Shown piece after piece: positions 15,301 to 27,147 of a stretch of 64,000 nt of DNA (position 1 is the stretch's first letter; every line of letters starts with the position of its first letter). The stretch spans positions 340,318-404,317 of the forward strand of contig JTDE01000036.1 in NCBI GenBank assembly GCA_014338405.1, written 5' to 3'. The notes beneath the pieces are model-generated. The model was given only the letters and a program-made list of their open reading frames with translations, was not told the DNA's origin and made no database searches. Source of the stretch: Paragonimus skrjabini miyazakii. Its lineage: Eukaryota; Platyhelminthes; Trematoda; Plagiorchiida; Troglotrematidae. A program made the position numbers and the translations under genes.

Positions 15301-16087
15301 ACGTCGTCAACTTGTAATAATAACGCAAAAATTTGGACGAACTGGGGCAAATTCCCATGCAACTCCTAGGTTATTCACAACTTTCAGCTATGCCTTGGGC
15401 ACGGCTGACTCTCTTGAAAAATTTCGGCGGGGAAATCAACTGACGTGAAGCTTGTGGTGTTAGCTCCTTCAGCGACAAAAAGGTCTGATCTTACACACAG
15501 ACATGCTGTGATTATAACTAATAAAACGTCACAAGACAAAACAGGCAGACGAGTTTTAGGAACAAACGTAAGTAAGAAAACTAAGCAATCAGTGTCCGGA
15601 TCGAGCTGCTTAAAGTGTATAGACAAGTCTACCTGCAACCATATCCTACTCGCCGGGGCATTCACGATGCCAAACCAAACATCTGTCAAACACAGAGGGA
15701 TGGGCAGATTCGTCTACATAATAACGTTGAGATGACTTACCTGATGTGTCCATCTAGGTTTTAACAAACTGAAATTCACAAAGACGCCTATTTTGTGTCC
15801 TTTTTTAAAAAGATGTTCGGAGATTAGCATGTAATGTTGTCATGCGTACTCAAAATTGAATAAGTTATAGTTTGTTGATCTTCCCTACATGCCCCGCGTT
15901 ATTAATGTTGCGTCAACAACAGACCTTTTATTTTTGATAACTCCCTGATGGATTAGTTTAGGTATAATTGGCACGCTCAGCTTTCTGTGTTTCGTGTTAT
16001 GTCAAAATATGTACTTTTCAAAGTATGTTTAGTACGCTTTTAGAAAGTCGATCCTAAATTTGCTTAGGTTTCGGCTTTTCATACAGA
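6330..16087. other. gene-free stretch
   Basis: Nearly 10 kb without a gene I can support. The open frames (for example 11405-11680 plus, 14196-14498 plus, 15384-15689 minus) show no known domain, no catalytic motif and no coherent splice-site pairing. One possible exon at 8160-8337 is listed separately. I recognise no transposon here, though very old copies would be invisible by eye. Confidence 0.45.
8160..8337 (+). CDS. candidate internal exon, weak
   Basis: A pyrimidine-rich tract ending TTTCCAG precedes an open frame of 59 codons, which closes at CG|GTATGT, a good donor. The frame is stop-free and moderately hydrophobic, with a serine-rich start. I recognise no family and no partner exon, so this may be chance. 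Listed only because both splice signals are good. Confidence 0.18.
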
Positions 16088-16345
16088 CTGAAAATCACCC
16101 ACAATTCATCACAGTTGTAAAGTTCCCATAAACTTTCCAGTCCGTCCCTCTCGAAAAGAAGCACTAGACTCGAGTTTTGATCTCATTGGAGCTCGTCACT
16201 GCCGGGACTAGGACTCCGGCCGCACTTTTATGAGGCATTCATGTTGTCCACTGTGCCACTGACCCCACATTACGCAAGACCGAATTATCATATGTGAACA
16301 CTCAACCAACTTCGTTTGTCCGATCATCTCAATAGGAGACATCGT
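16088..16345 (-). mobile_element. hammerhead-SINE copy, ribozyme damaged
   Basis: Read on the minus strand it has box A TGGCACAGTGG, a weaker box-B region, then the hammerhead segment (plus-strand 16161-16199) and the shared 3' tail (plus-strand CACCCACAATTCATC). The 3' arm and stem III are kept, but the 5' arm of stem I is missing: a short deletion removes the TAGTGCATATC region present in other copies. Helix II and the GAAA strand are mutated, so this ribozyme should be dead. The PLE terminal repeat begins about 200 bases downstream. Confidence 0.7.
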
Positions 16346-16548
16346 AACTGTCCTGTTAAATTAAATCGAGGTCCTTCCGACCAGGGCTTCTCCCCAAGCC
16401 GAACTCACTGATGTCATTAACCTGTTGAGCGGTACTGATTTTGATTACTGATGAGTAGTATGGGATTTTGCTTGGCTTTCGTTGCGTACAATGAACACTT
16501 GTGATGGATTATTTATCCTGGCGGCTTGCATAAATACTTCTCACCGTA

Positions 16549-16741
16549 TATTTTATTCACCAGTAACGATAGAAGACATACGTCGCGAGATTTTAACGTT
16601 TCGTTTACTCCCTTCAGTCACGAACGTAAAACATTAGAATATATAGGACATGTGGATAGCAACAACAGTAGAGACAATCAGCAATTGGGTTTACACTAAA
16701 CAAGGACTGTTATCAGTTCCAGGGTAGACACACTGCATGAG
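16549..16741 (-). repeat. 3' pLTR of PLE A1
   Basis: It is nearly identical to 19139-19326 in the same orientation: plus-strand CACCAGTAACGATAGAAGA, then AACATTAGAATATATAGGAC. It overlaps the last codons and stop of the endonuclease frame, as is common in PLEs. On the element's sense strand (plus coordinates 16584-16622) it contains a decayed hammerhead-like core: CUGAAGG, GAGUAAAC, then GAAA. The ninth core base is changed, so cleavage is unlikely. Confidence 0.8.
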
Positions 16742-19093
16742 TCAACAGTTTATGCACACACAAGACCGGACGGCGAGTATTGATTAGCATAGCTTCGGAG
16801 AAGGCAAGCAACTTCGGATTCCGATTACGCAACAACACTTGAAACGAATTGGCGGGGTTAACAACGCGACCTGTTTCCATGATGTGCTTTGCTATGGATG
16901 AGGTCGGATTTCGTCTCACTCGTTCTGTCGCCATTGCCTGTTACGTCATGGCGCGTACCAACCACTTAGGCATATGTTCAGCCATTCTTTATCGTAGGCA
17001 CCGATCTGTTCTGCCGACATAGACGTCACCGCAACTGCAAGTAAACTGATAGATTACATGTGAGACAGAACACTTCGGTAGGACACGATTGTGCAAAAGC
17101 TGAGCGACACACCTAGTTGTGAGTAGCAACCGTAATTCAGCCGCCGGATACGTACGAGTTAGAGCAGACTGTAATTTTTGACTTACATCAGTTGTGATAT
17201 GATCGCCTTTGAAAGGAACGTTCAAAAAGACCTGCTTCTTAGGGACCGTACTCACGGCAATTTTGATCAGTCTTTTCTGGCTGTGAACATCGGTGATCTA
17301 CTCAGGATAGCCGTTCGCGAGCAACACTTTCCTCAATCTTTCCTCCTCTCCTTGCAAACAGTCACCGGTGCATATCTCCCGGGCCCTATGAAAAAGGGTT
17401 CTCACGAGACCCCGTTTATAAGTGATTAGTCCAAATGAAGAAAACTAACTACTGACCGCTCTAAGTAGCCTTACGGTGCACTGAGCGTTGTAGTGAGCCA
17501 TCCTGTTTTCTAGTGAGTGAAATGTCTAGAAAAGATAAACTATTGTTTGCTTCCTCTTCGTGGGAAACAGAAAGATTAGGATGAGCAGAATTAAAAAGGT
17601 TTAAAAGTGAATCAAAATGAATAGTAGTGGTAAAAATCAAAATGTCATCTACATATCGCTTATAGAGGCTGGCACCACCTATAGCATCAGATAGTTTTAA
17701 TTCAATCATTCCTAAAAATATATCTGCAAGTGTTGGGCTCAATGGACTGCCCATTGCTACACCCTCTGCTTGCTTATAAGATGATCCTGCAAAATCAAAA
17801 CGGATATTCTGTCTGCATAAAAGTATAAGTTCCTTGAGGTGATCAACTGGGAGACAAAAAAGTAAATTTTGATGGGATATGAAATCGCACAAAACGTCAA
17901 CTGTTTTTCGAAGGGGAACGTTTGTAAATAAGGAGTCAACATCAATGAAAAACATCTTATATGAACTCATCGATACGTTCTGTAAAGTTTGTACCAGTTC
18001 GAAAGAATCTTTTACACAGTGGGGGGTAAAATTCTGACAGATGGGATGTAGTATGTCAACAAGCCATCCGGCAAGCTTGTGGTATGGTGAATTGTCCATG
18101 TATAGGATTGGCCTTAACGGGACACCACCTTTGTGTTTTTGGAGCACCTCTTAACTGTGGTGTGCGCGTTTCAGTTGGCTTCATCTGTCTATATTGCAGT
18201 TCCGAGATGTATCCTTGTAGTAGTAAGATTTGAAGCTTTCTTAAGATCTATTTATCTATCAAAATGTTGTTGTCAGTCGTACTCTGTGTGTGAAATTTTC
18301 GTGTGTCCGCTAGGATACCTTTCATTTTAGACTCATAGTCAATCTTGTTCATGATAACTGTACCGGAACCTTTGTCGGGTTAAAGGAAAACCACATCTTT
18401 CATCTCTCGCAGTTGTTTCAGAGCTTGATAATGTTCCGATGTCAGACAGCATCGGTGACGCACCGGTGAAGTCCGGAAATGGTGCGAAATATCGACCAAC
18501 TTCGCGCGGAACCATCCTTTGTTGTCCTGTGACGTTACATTGAGGTCTTTTGCTTGATTATACAGGTTTTCAAATTGCACCTGTGTCTGTAATCGGTCGA
18601 CTCTTTTGGGAGGAATTTTAAATTTCAGCCCGAGGGATAGAACCTCTAATTGTGCCCGCGTAAACTGAGTTGACGATAGGTTCGGCACGTGTTTGAAGCC
18701 ATCTGTAGGGAGCAAGCACTCAGTATCCGAACGCGACAAAGGTCCTTGAAGACTGTGCAGGATCTTGGTTCTAGTATTCTTCAGTATAATCTTGACAAAA
18801 TTCTCAAAATTTATGCGGCATATCAGCAACAGACTGTTAAGTGCAGATGTGAAACCTCGGTGAGTCTCTAGATATTTGTTCAGCCTTTCTTGTGAAGCTT
18901 CGATATGCAAGGTTGTTAGCCTAACAAGGTTGATGTTGTTCCAAGGCGATTTTTCCTTCAACAGCAAACGGTAAAATAACGATGGAAGTCGGCCTGATCT
19001 TAGGCACCCTTGATAAAACCCAATAGTTGAACGTTCTGTTGCCGTCTTACACCGTAAGGTCACCAATCTGTCCAGCGCTCGAGTCTTATGCAC
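16713..19093 (-). pseudogene. PLE A1 reverse transcriptase + GIY-YIG endonuclease
   Basis: The N-terminal block (19093-18380) contains NLSSTQFTRAQLEVLSLG, a hallmark upstream of PLE RTs. After a stop comes DKGSGTVIM, then a frameshift into the RT core (18147-17461) with FIDVDSLFTNVP, GVAMGSPLSPTLAD and YVDDILIF, so the catalytic aspartates are present. Another frameshift leads through a KRG... linker to the endonuclease (17255-16713), with YQFTCSCGDVYVGRT and a downstream AEHMPKW helix. At least two in-frame TAA codons interrupt the endonuclease. These elements copy RNA into DNA at a nick made by the GIY-YIG domain. The order of motifs leaves little doubt about the family. Confidence 0.9.
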
Positions 19094-19138
19094 AGGGAGT
19101 CTTCGCTTGAGAAATTTAAAACACTGCGTTCCCTTGAT

Positions 19139-19326
19139 CTAGTTCACCAGTAACGATAGAAGAAATACGTCGCGAGATGTTAACATTAAGTTAACTCTCT
19201 GCAGTCACGAACGTAAAACATTAGAATATATAGGACATGCGGATAGCAACAACAATAGAAACCATCAGCGATTGGGTTTACACTGAACAATGACTGTTAT
19301 CATTTCCAGGGAAGACACACTACATG
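19139..19326 (-). repeat. 5' pLTR of PLE A1
   Basis: This is a direct repeat of 16549-16741, upstream of the element's first codons. It includes the hammerhead-like segment (plus coordinates 19171-19209), where the core reads CUGCAGA and the second strand UUAA, both non-consensus. Stem III (AUG-UUAA-CAU) and the following C and UCGC are preserved. It begins within what was the 3' end of an endonuclease frame, consistent with pLTRs arising from tandem templates. Confidence 0.75.
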
Positions 19327-21161
19327 ATTTATCTATAACCCATCATTCTAATAGGCTCATTTTTCGGTGACTGGTGGCCACTTTGTGAAGTCTTTTTTTG
19401 CTTGCTTCATTCTGAACGCTTTCTTTCCACAATTTGATTGTTTTGTTAATTCACATTTTAGATAGAAGCATTTCTACGGTCATTTTTCTTCCGCAGTACG
19501 ATATCAATTCTAGTCTTTTCGACTGACTGTCCCGAAGTTTCTTTCAATTATGGGATCTACTCCTATCAGCCTGGCAGTATGAATCAGCGTCATTGAAACT
19601 GTCGGTTACATACCCTAAGTTGGCAGGATCGATTTAGCATATCTGATTTTTAATGCAATCATCTGAACAGATTATGCAGTATATTGCTTTGGTTCAGCGA
19701 AAATGTTATCGTTATCGCTACCGTGTGCTGTAATGTATTTCGAATCGCTCGAGCTAAATAAATTCATGTTTGAAACATGGAACACCAGTATGTTGGCGGA
19801 ACATTATCCTGCTTGGAACGTTAAGAAGCGACTGCCGATTGGTTCAGGTAGTGTACCATACTTAGCTGTGTACGTCTGTACCTCAGCAACCGCAATATAT
19901 TTGTTGAAAGGTTTATGTATACATTTACAATGTGGATTCAAAATGTAATACTGACAAGGAAACGTGTTTTACCGTAACTCGCATCACGTACATAACTTTG
20001 CCAACGTGATCTTGGCTACTTATAAGCAGTAAAGTAGTATAAAGTGTATCACTCATTTTTGGTTATCAAATCCAAGCCTGTTACATTTCAAATTACCGAT
20101 TATCTAACCGTTTTGCATGTATTGATCTAATATACAACTATGTCTGGAGCCATGGATTACCATTCTGTTTCTGGTATAGCCGAGAGGAACGTTTCACTAT
20201 AAAAGTGGTATAGTCCGCCAACAACCATATTTTAGCATCCATAGCCAAGTTGTAAATCGGTGGTAGTTAAAAATACTCGGACGTATCTGGTTGTGTATTG
20301 GACGGTTTGGACGGAAAAGCAGTGGCCTCATTGAAACGGATGCTGATCTTCGGGCGCTTAAATGGTGCGGGGAATTGAAGAATTTGCAGGGTAGTTGTGT
20401 ATTTTGATGATAGCTACAACACAGCCAGTTAACTCAAATAGAATGCATTTCGTTAGTAAGCTTTCGCCTCAGAAGATAGAACTCAGTTTCACCGTGCTTG
20501 AACGCTTCTCATGCCCAGCTGAATATGAAATTTGATTTTTTGGATAGGTGGCTCGAATCCACACGTGAAACTACCAACTACCGGCGAGTTCACCATATGC
20601 ACTTTGTATTCATGATTGGCGCACACATAGATGAGTGTCCCTGAAAGTCAGGCGATTCGGTTGATGTTATGAAGTCAACAAGTTAGCTTTGAGGCTTTGG
20701 CCTGAGCAAGTTCGAAAAGAATTTCGCAAGAGGATGATGTGGCTCAGTTGATGCGTTCAAAAACAGCAATGGATATGAAGCAGAATTTTGTACACGTTCT
20801 ATGCATTTCTATTTAGACAAATAGTGGATAATTTTACGAAAGTCTAACAAATGTTGTTGGAAGATGTGACTGACAGCAATCTGTAATCGGGTTATGAGAG
20901 TTTTACGATCGATTTTAGTCACCTGGACAACAAGAAGTACATGCGTTGCTCGCTACCAACATTTCCATTGTAGCACGTAAGGTGTACATTAATAAGCGGA
21001 AGGCTCGAGACGTCGCATGGCTTTCACTTTCGTCTGTAAAACCCAACCAGTTGTAGTTTGAAGCAAGTGTTTGAAAGCATATTTCCCATCTTTCAACTGG
21101 CGTTTACAAATTAATTGAGACTGTCTGCGAGTCGCAACAATATCCGACCCACGATGTCGTT
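19327..21161. other. gene-free stretch
   Basis: I find no supported exon or repeat. One open frame at 19703-19948 on the plus strand has no recognisable feature. Confidence 0.45.
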
Positions 21162-21677
21162 CTACTGTGACAGATTCCTTTGTGCATCATTTGTCGTCAG
21201 TTGACTGACTCTGGTAAAGTGAAGGAGACAGAAGTAATGTTGGTTACGTGAATAGTTATAGGGACCACTGTCTGCTGATGATCGAAATGTGGGGTTTGTA
21301 GTCTCGACGTCATGGCGGACTTGTGCCTTGGAGACCTTTACAATACCACTGGCTTGGTAAACTTGTTGGCTCTTTTCATGGTTTGTGTTGTATTCTGCTA
21401 GATAAATCAATTTTGCATTGTTATCTGTCTTTGGCTTTACTAGCACGCACCTGTACAAAAATTTATTGACGTTGGATTTTTTGGCCGACTTCTGAATCTG
21501 GTTCGTACGGTATGCATTTTGTTCACCATATATTTTTGGTGCTTTCTCATAAGTTTTGTGGACAATTTTGGGACATCTCTGAAGACATTCAAGATGGGAA
21601 ATTTCCCCGCGCATCCTCAATGACAAGTGAAAAATGTACACCTCGCTATATGTTGATTCCCACTTTTGTCCTCTCAA
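21162..21677 (-). CDS. unrecognised 171-codon ORF, possibly transposase N-terminus
   Basis: This is one of the longest uninterrupted frames outside the PLE and RTE elements. It is basic and includes FLYRCVLVKPKTDNNAKLIY followed by a TNHEKS motif. A cysteine near a basic beta-like stretch and a later NH(E) motif loosely recall the N-terminal DNA-binding regions of MULE/ZSWIM-type transposase-derived proteins. I see no DDE catalytic region after it. It could be a decayed DNA-transposon fragment, a host exon or a chance ORF. No splice sites or start context decide the matter. Confidence 0.3.
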   Translation of the reverse strand: MRGQKWESTYSEVYIFHLSLRMRGEISHLECLQRCPKIVHKTYEKAPKIYGEQNAYRTNQIQKSAKKSNVNKFLYRCVLVKPKTDNNAKLIYLAEYNTNHEKSQQVYQASGIVKVSKAQVRHDVETTNPTFRSSADSGPYNYSRNQHYFCLLHFTRVSQLTTNDAQRNLSQ

Positions 21678-22254
21678 AATAGTTCATGTTTTTAGTGGAA
21701 TCTACGCTTTTGTTGATTACTAAAAGTTAAGAAAACTGTGGAGAAGTTTTCAGAATTTAATGAGTCACACGTCAAAACCAGTGAAATTTTCTGTCTCTCT
21801 CCGTATGCAGTTTTGTCGCATTAGTTGTGTATTTGAATTTTTATCCTCAGGTTAACAGTATCTGTCGATAGATGCCGAAATCGGTATCGTTTCTGACGGT
21901 CATATTTTCTAAAAATCTTAGCATTTATAACTGTCATTTCACGGTTGTCGTTCTTCCAGTGACATAACTGACCGCTGCTGGGCATTTATGTCTACTGTGT
22001 TAGTAAAAGAAATATGCCTCATAAACACTTCACTTCAATCACCTGATCATTTTAACTTAAACGCCATTTGAAAGTTTGAGTTCCCTCTATCCATTTAGTC
22101 ATAACGGAGGGAAGACCTGTCGCGCGATAGTGACATGTCATTTCGCTCTAATCAGTCTATATCGTAGAACCCGCAAACTTTAGACAGATTTCGTACACCA
22201 ACAACAGGTGATATAACCGGCCAAATAATGTCGACCTCTTGCACGCCAATAGTG
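21678..22254. other. gene-free stretch
   Basis: No gene or repeat is recognised between the unassigned ORF and the PLE B fragment. Confidence 0.45.
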
Positions 22255-22625
22255 TAATCAGTTCCACGGCAAGAACTGTCTTCTGTCCACATAAAGCCGG
22301 TCAGTGTTTTCTGATTGGTAGTGCTTCCCCAATCGATAGCAGTTTCGAGTTACGAACACATATCAATACCCCGAACGATTTGGTAGGGTCAACAAATTGA
22401 TCGGTTGCCAGAATGTGTCTAACGGTCGCTGAAGCCGAGGTCTTCCAGTTTGTAACAGTCAATAAATCGTTTTTTATCATAGCATTTGACAGCCTTTCAG
22501 GAGTGTGCTCTGTCCTACGTTGATGAGAGCAACCATGTGTTATGCCTATGTAGACATCGTATCAAATGCAATTGAACTGGTGTATTACAGATTTGTCGGT
22601 TGAGTGTGTATCGTCACTGTGGCTT
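22255..22625 (-). pseudogene. PLE B1 endonuclease fragment
   Basis: On the minus strand the frame reads VIHQFNCI, then a TGA, then YDVYIGITHGCSHQRRTEHT and, downstream, ASATVRHILATDQFVDPT. This is the C-terminal GIY-YIG endonuclease domain of a second PLE subfamily, close to B2 at 35.5 kb. The TGA sits where subfamily A has the second cysteine of its C-x-C pair. No RT portion is present; the copy is truncated and inactive. Confidence 0.8.
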
Positions 22626-22629
22626 GAGA

Positions 22630-24590
22630 TTACACAGCTGGGCGGCCGGATGGGTGCGTTATTAAGTATAAATTATTTATCAGCATACCAAAAATTGTTT
22701 TGTTGTCTACTTCTTCAGAAGAGTTAACTGATATTTCAATATTTTCTCGATTACTGACGCAAGCTATAGACGTCACAGTGGGCTGAACGCTGACCCGGTG
22801 GTCATTATGAGCAATAATGAAGTTGCTAGCGTGTTACGGTATAAATTACGTTGACTCTTGCTGAGTTGTTGAGTATTTTCAACCCACATTTCATGGTTGT
22901 TTTTCAGGAACCGTAAATTACAGGTTGAACCAAATTTATGCGTGCAAGTTACAAACTTCTGTCAGCTTACTGCAGTACTGTCAAGTTTTGCCGTAGTTTC
23001 ACTCATTCTATTCAACCACTGTTTCATCGAGGATCCTTGATGCACATGATAGATTTTTGGTGGGTTGTTGATGAGAAAACATTGATTTTATCGTATCACT
23101 TATCAGTAGTTTACCCTCTGATTAATGGAATTAGATAAAGTGGATCTAACGCTTCAAACTCATCGTATCGTCTATTCCTTATCATACAATGTAAATTCCC
23201 ACATCTGTCATGAAGTAACCTACAGGGTATCCCATCTTATGTTATCTGACAGGCATGTTCGTCCCGTGTAAACTACGCGCGAATGCTTTTAGGAGACACC
23301 ATTCTACTACCAAAATCTGTCAAATATACATCAGCTACATCTTATTCTGCGTGAAGTATACATGCGTGTCATTTTTCCACACAGTGTGTTTGACATTGCC
23401 GTGTCACCATTTGACGTCCAAGGTGGACAAATGAACCAACGCTTGCCACGGAAAGGTCAAGTTAATGAATGTATAGAAAGGGATAGCAACTTGCTACCCA
23501 ATGCCTTCATGGGCGGTGGATGCGATCCAGTCAAGCTGTCACACTGCTTGACGTGATAACTTCATACCTCAGTGCGTGATTAATTTGATGTTTCCCTTAT
23601 GACAAATATCATGAGAACACTGTTAATGCTTGTGTGATCTTCAAACCTTTTTCCATAACCAGGTTCATTTATTCGGAATCCTCTAGTCCAAAAGTGAGAC
23701 TTTGTGAGAAAATAATTGTTCCAACGTTCTGATATGGAACGCTTCAATATGTCGATATCACAAACATTTCTGCGCACTAACTGTTTTTTATACGGTTAAC
23801 AAAAACAGTAAGAGATTACAGTTTTGTTTATTCTCATCGGTGACAGACGTTGAACTAATAACTCGTATACACAGCGCGTAGCAACAAAAAAAACAGCACT
23901 TTCCAAAACTCGGTTATCCACGCTATAAAGTGTGATCGATTAACGGTTAGCAGCCCTAATAAGTTGAATCATTTGTTCAGCGACCACCTTTGAAAATGAG
24001 TTTTCGGAATATTCGCCTTGCTATAAGTGTCAGTGAACTATTCGAGGTGAAAAATAGCCAGAGCGATTGTCGGAAAAACTCATCATTCTGAAATGAGTCA
24101 GCTGACAATTCACAATAATTTGTCCTTAAGATTTCGCGGATGCGCGGCCAGTCAAAAGGCATCGCCCGTTTTAGTGTCTGGGTGGCCTTAACATGACCTG
24201 TGTCACTTCAGTGCTATTTCAGCTGCCAAATTTATTTCACAGAAGACCGAATCGATGAAAGCCACTGTTGCACCATGGCTGCTGTGGACCAAGGACGCTA
24301 ATGGCGCAAGGGCTGTTTATTCAGTAAATCGACGCATGAGGTGTAAGTTTCAACACTACAGCACAAAACACTCATTTGCATGTAAACCTGATCTGGGAAA
24401 TTCACAGTTGCTGCGGCTGCCAATGTCCGGTTTGTGTATCGAAAACACCATTTCATATCATAGTGCAGTAAGATTTGTGTCGTATTTTCCCCCCGTTACT
24501 TCAATAGCCAAATGCATGCCCCTGCCAAACTACTGAGTAGCACTGTGATTAGTATTGTGCGATCGCACGTCGCCACTACCCCCCCACGCA
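22630..24590. other. gene-free stretch
   Basis: No supported gene. An open frame at 23362-23556 follows an acceptor-like ACACAG but ends in a stop without a donor and matches nothing I know. A frame at 24255-24536 is likewise unassigned. Confidence 0.4.
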
Positions 24591-24593
24591 AAA

Positions 24594-24722
24594 TTTGTTC
24601 CAGCTGAACCTGAGGTTGTTCAAGCTGTCCGTTCTCTTGAATGTCTGCCGACCGGTCCCGCCGATGTTAATATACCTGGTGTTCATTCTGTTCTGATCGG
24701 GGTGTCATACCATTTACCAAGG
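24594..24722 (+). pseudogene. possible LINE reverse transcriptase fragment
   Basis: The frame reads PAEPEVVQAVRSLECLPTGP followed by ADVNIPG. This resembles the region just before the RT fingers of RTE-type LINEs, where a valine-rich helix with A-x-R-S-L precedes a K-x-P-G-P-D-x-I-P turn. The turn is mutated here. A stop follows within 130 bases. It is short, so the assignment is tentative. Confidence 0.33.
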
Positions 24723-25072
24723 TGACTTTCGTTAACTCTGTCCTGATGACTCTGATTTTTAATCAAACACACTCTGCCGCGGCGTTCCACTACAAAATGA
24801 GATCCCTCTATCTTGCCAAGAACATCATAGATCTGGGTCCTGTCGCAACCGAAATCTGCCGACCTCTGTACTCAACCGTCGAACCGGATCCAAACACAAC
24901 ACATCAACCCAATAACTTTGCAGTCGACTGCTTCTTGGACAGTTCTTGTGCGTTTGTCAGGTTTTGGTTGACCGACCTCCGAGCTTCTGATGCCTCACGC
25001 GTGCTCCTCCGTCGGTCTACATTTAAGCCAATTTTCCGATCGACAGGTAGGCATGGCACGTATATATATTAG
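24723..25072 (+). other. unassigned open frame
   Basis: This is 116 codons without a stop, directly after the putative LINE fragment and before a minus-strand gypsy remnant. It shows no RT motif, zinc finger or signal sequence that I recognise. It may be further decayed transposon sequence. Confidence 0.25.
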
Positions 25073-25279
25073 CTCAAACGGCGATTTCTTCGTTGCCCCT
25101 TGTGGTGAACAGTGGTAGGCCAACAGAATCAACGGCAATGTTTCTTCTCAGTTGAATTATCTGCTATAAAAAAACCAATCCACGCTATTGTAAATTGGGG
25201 ACTTAGTCAATATGAGATGCTTGCATTTTGCCAGTTCTCGTATTCTAATTGTTTTGTTAAAACTTCTGAAGAGCACTAA

Positions 25280-26190
25280 TTGTTTCAAACTTCTTTTTTC
25301 GTCGGTGAATAGCTTCGTTTGACAGCCATTAGTACCCGACCGGCACATTCAACAATACCACCTTCCTCCTTTATTATATCTTTAATTCCTACATCACTTG
25401 CATCCGTCGCAACAACTAAGCTCTGTCCAGTCACCAGTGATTGTCTCTCTTTCATCAATTGTTGGACTTTAACAAACATTTGACTGGTTCTTCTTGACCA
25501 AGGAAACTGGTAACCTTTCGTCAGAAATCCGTGTAACAGACTTGAGAGATCATTGACATCTTGAAGAACCGGCTGAGGAACCCAACGGGATCAAGAAACT
25601 GTTGTCACGTCCTCTTCGAATAGACTCGACCGTCAGCAATTTCACGGGCAGTGGTTGGACCTCATCCTGACCGATTATGTGACCAAGTAATACCACTGTT
25701 TGTTTCGTCAGTTGCATCTTTCAGTTACTGATCCGTAGACCGGTTTGATCAGTCTTCTGCAATACACCTAGAATATAAAACGCAATTTCCGGCTCATTGG
25801 TGCTGCAGATGACGATATCGTCTCCATAGACAACGGTGTTGTTCAACCCATCCGGCATCTTCAGCATCAGTCGTCTAAACCCGATAGCCCAAACGATATA
25901 CATATGAAGCGGTACTGTTTTTCTTCCACAGGGAAATCAGTTTCATCTCAATGTGACTGTTTGGTTGGAACTTGCCAACACTGTGAATATCCTGGCGTTC
26001 TGCAGATTACAGAAAATTTCTGTCCCCGCCGGGACGGCTACAACTTTATTGATCATAATCTCGTTGAGCCATCTGAAGTCAAAATAAAACCGAAATTTCC
26101 CATTGGATTTCCTCATCAAAACGGAAGGATTGAACGAGCTATCCGCTCCCCGATGATTTGTTCCTTCAACATGTTCGTCACTTGTCATTC
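25280..26190 (-). pseudogene. Ty3/gypsy pol remnant (RT and RNase H)
   Basis: Minus-strand pieces appear in the correct order. First come SNGKFRFYFDFRWLNEI and LQNARIFTVLASS (RT palm start), then FRRLMLKMPDGL with VYGDDIVICS (the catalytic Y-x-DD box, here YGDD), then LLGHIIGQDEVQPLP. Last is LVVATDASDVGIKDIIKEEG, the first strand of RNase H with its aspartate. Stops and a deletion around the FGL region separate them. No protease, integrase or LTR is visible, so it is a solitary decayed fragment of an LTR retrotransposon. Confidence 0.85.
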
Positions 26191-26309
26191 AACTTCTCAT
26201 TGCAGGTGTACTGGAATTGTCCTGCGACCAAACAGACGAAATTGTCTTGACTTGATACGTCATTTTGTCCTAACCAATCACAGTAGCCTTACGGATCCTG
26301 ACCCGTAGT

Positions 26310-27007
26310 GAGTAATGCTCGGAATTAACGTATTACTTCATTCAGCAACCGGTTGTCATAAATTAGAGTCGATTCAGGCGCGTTTGCTTCAATTTGTCCA
26401 AAATAGGGTTTGCACCTTCTAACTAGTTAAACCACACCACAGTTCGTTTATTCGGAAAGTCAACACATGAGGTATACGCTTCACTAGGTCTCCGGTTGTA
26501 CTTAGTAGAACTGGTTCGCAAAGATAACTAGTATATCACACGACTTCCGATAGTTTACCCCAGACATCTAGCAAGACAATATGGCCTTTGATGAAAATCT
26601 GGTATTAATTCAACTGCAGATTCTCCGCACGCATGGTTCTATTGAGGGAACGAATTATCGTACAGATTGAGAAATGACTACGCAAGAGTTCAAAAGTTGT
26701 ACGGATTTTTGAAGACAAACAGACCAGGTGTGGCATTGAGTTCTGCCCTATCCACTTGTTGTTCGTTAAGTATAGGGTGACTGAAAACATTAGTGCAACA
26801 CACATCCCACAGCACACGCGATCTGGTAACCCAGTTAGAAGAGTTAAGCATGTAGATAGGAGGTGTGCTCGTTTGACTTTGAATCACCCAGAAGTGTAAA
26901 ATGACCAAGAATTACCCGCCATATTTGCAGTTACGTTTCAAGTAATGGGGTTTACAGTCTCATTTCAATTTCAGTTTTGTATAATTTCATTTTACACTGC
27001 ACCACAG
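26310..27007. other. gene-free stretch before an exon
   Basis: Nothing supported. It should be intron upstream of the exon at 27008, whose phase requires an earlier exon I could not find. Confidence 0.4.
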
Positions 27008-27147
27008 GTACTGGGCTTGAACCCGATCACGAAAGTATTAAACCAATCGATGGTAGTCCATTAAGATCGCCTAAGTTGAAAAGTTTGACGATATGCATGA
27101 AATCGAGAATTCGGCAAACGTTCCGTGCTGACTTTATAAAGCTTCTA
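27008..27147 (+). CDS. penultimate exon of unrecognised gene
   Basis: The exon follows CACCACAG and ends at CTA|GTGAGT. Its frame needs one base from an upstream exon and ends in phase 0. It encodes a polar, basic segment including EPDHESIKPIDGSPLRSPKL and then RIRQTFRADFIKLL, a likely amphipathic helix. The SPLRSP stretch looks like a phosphorylation-prone linker. The phase fits exactly with the terminal exon 200 bases downstream. I do not recognise the family. Confidence 0.55.

Larger units (their letters stand above)
16549..19326 (-). mobile_element. Penelope-like element A1, near full length
   Basis: This minus-strand element is flanked by two directly repeated terminal sequences of about 190 bases (pLTRs). 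Between them are a PLE N-terminal region, a reverse transcriptase and a GIY-YIG endonuclease. The reading frame carries several stops and frameshifts. The order (pLTR, RT, endonuclease, pLTR) and the overlap of the endonuclease 3' end with the downstream pLTR are typical of Penelope/Poseidon-type elements. It is the most complete transposon in the window and probably inactive. Confidence 0.88.

Noticed and set aside
15384..15735. Overlapping ORFs of about 100 codons on both strands
   Set aside because: Neither strand shows motifs, splice signals or a repeat partner in the window; probably one real compositional stretch or chance.
22540..22560. Selenocysteine at the TGA of PLE B
   Set aside because: No SECIS-like structure was seen, the copies carry other damage, and a shared defective ancestor is simpler.
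23362..23556. Exon starting at ACACAG
   Set aside because: It ends in a stop with no poly(A) signal or donor, and no family or phase partner was found.
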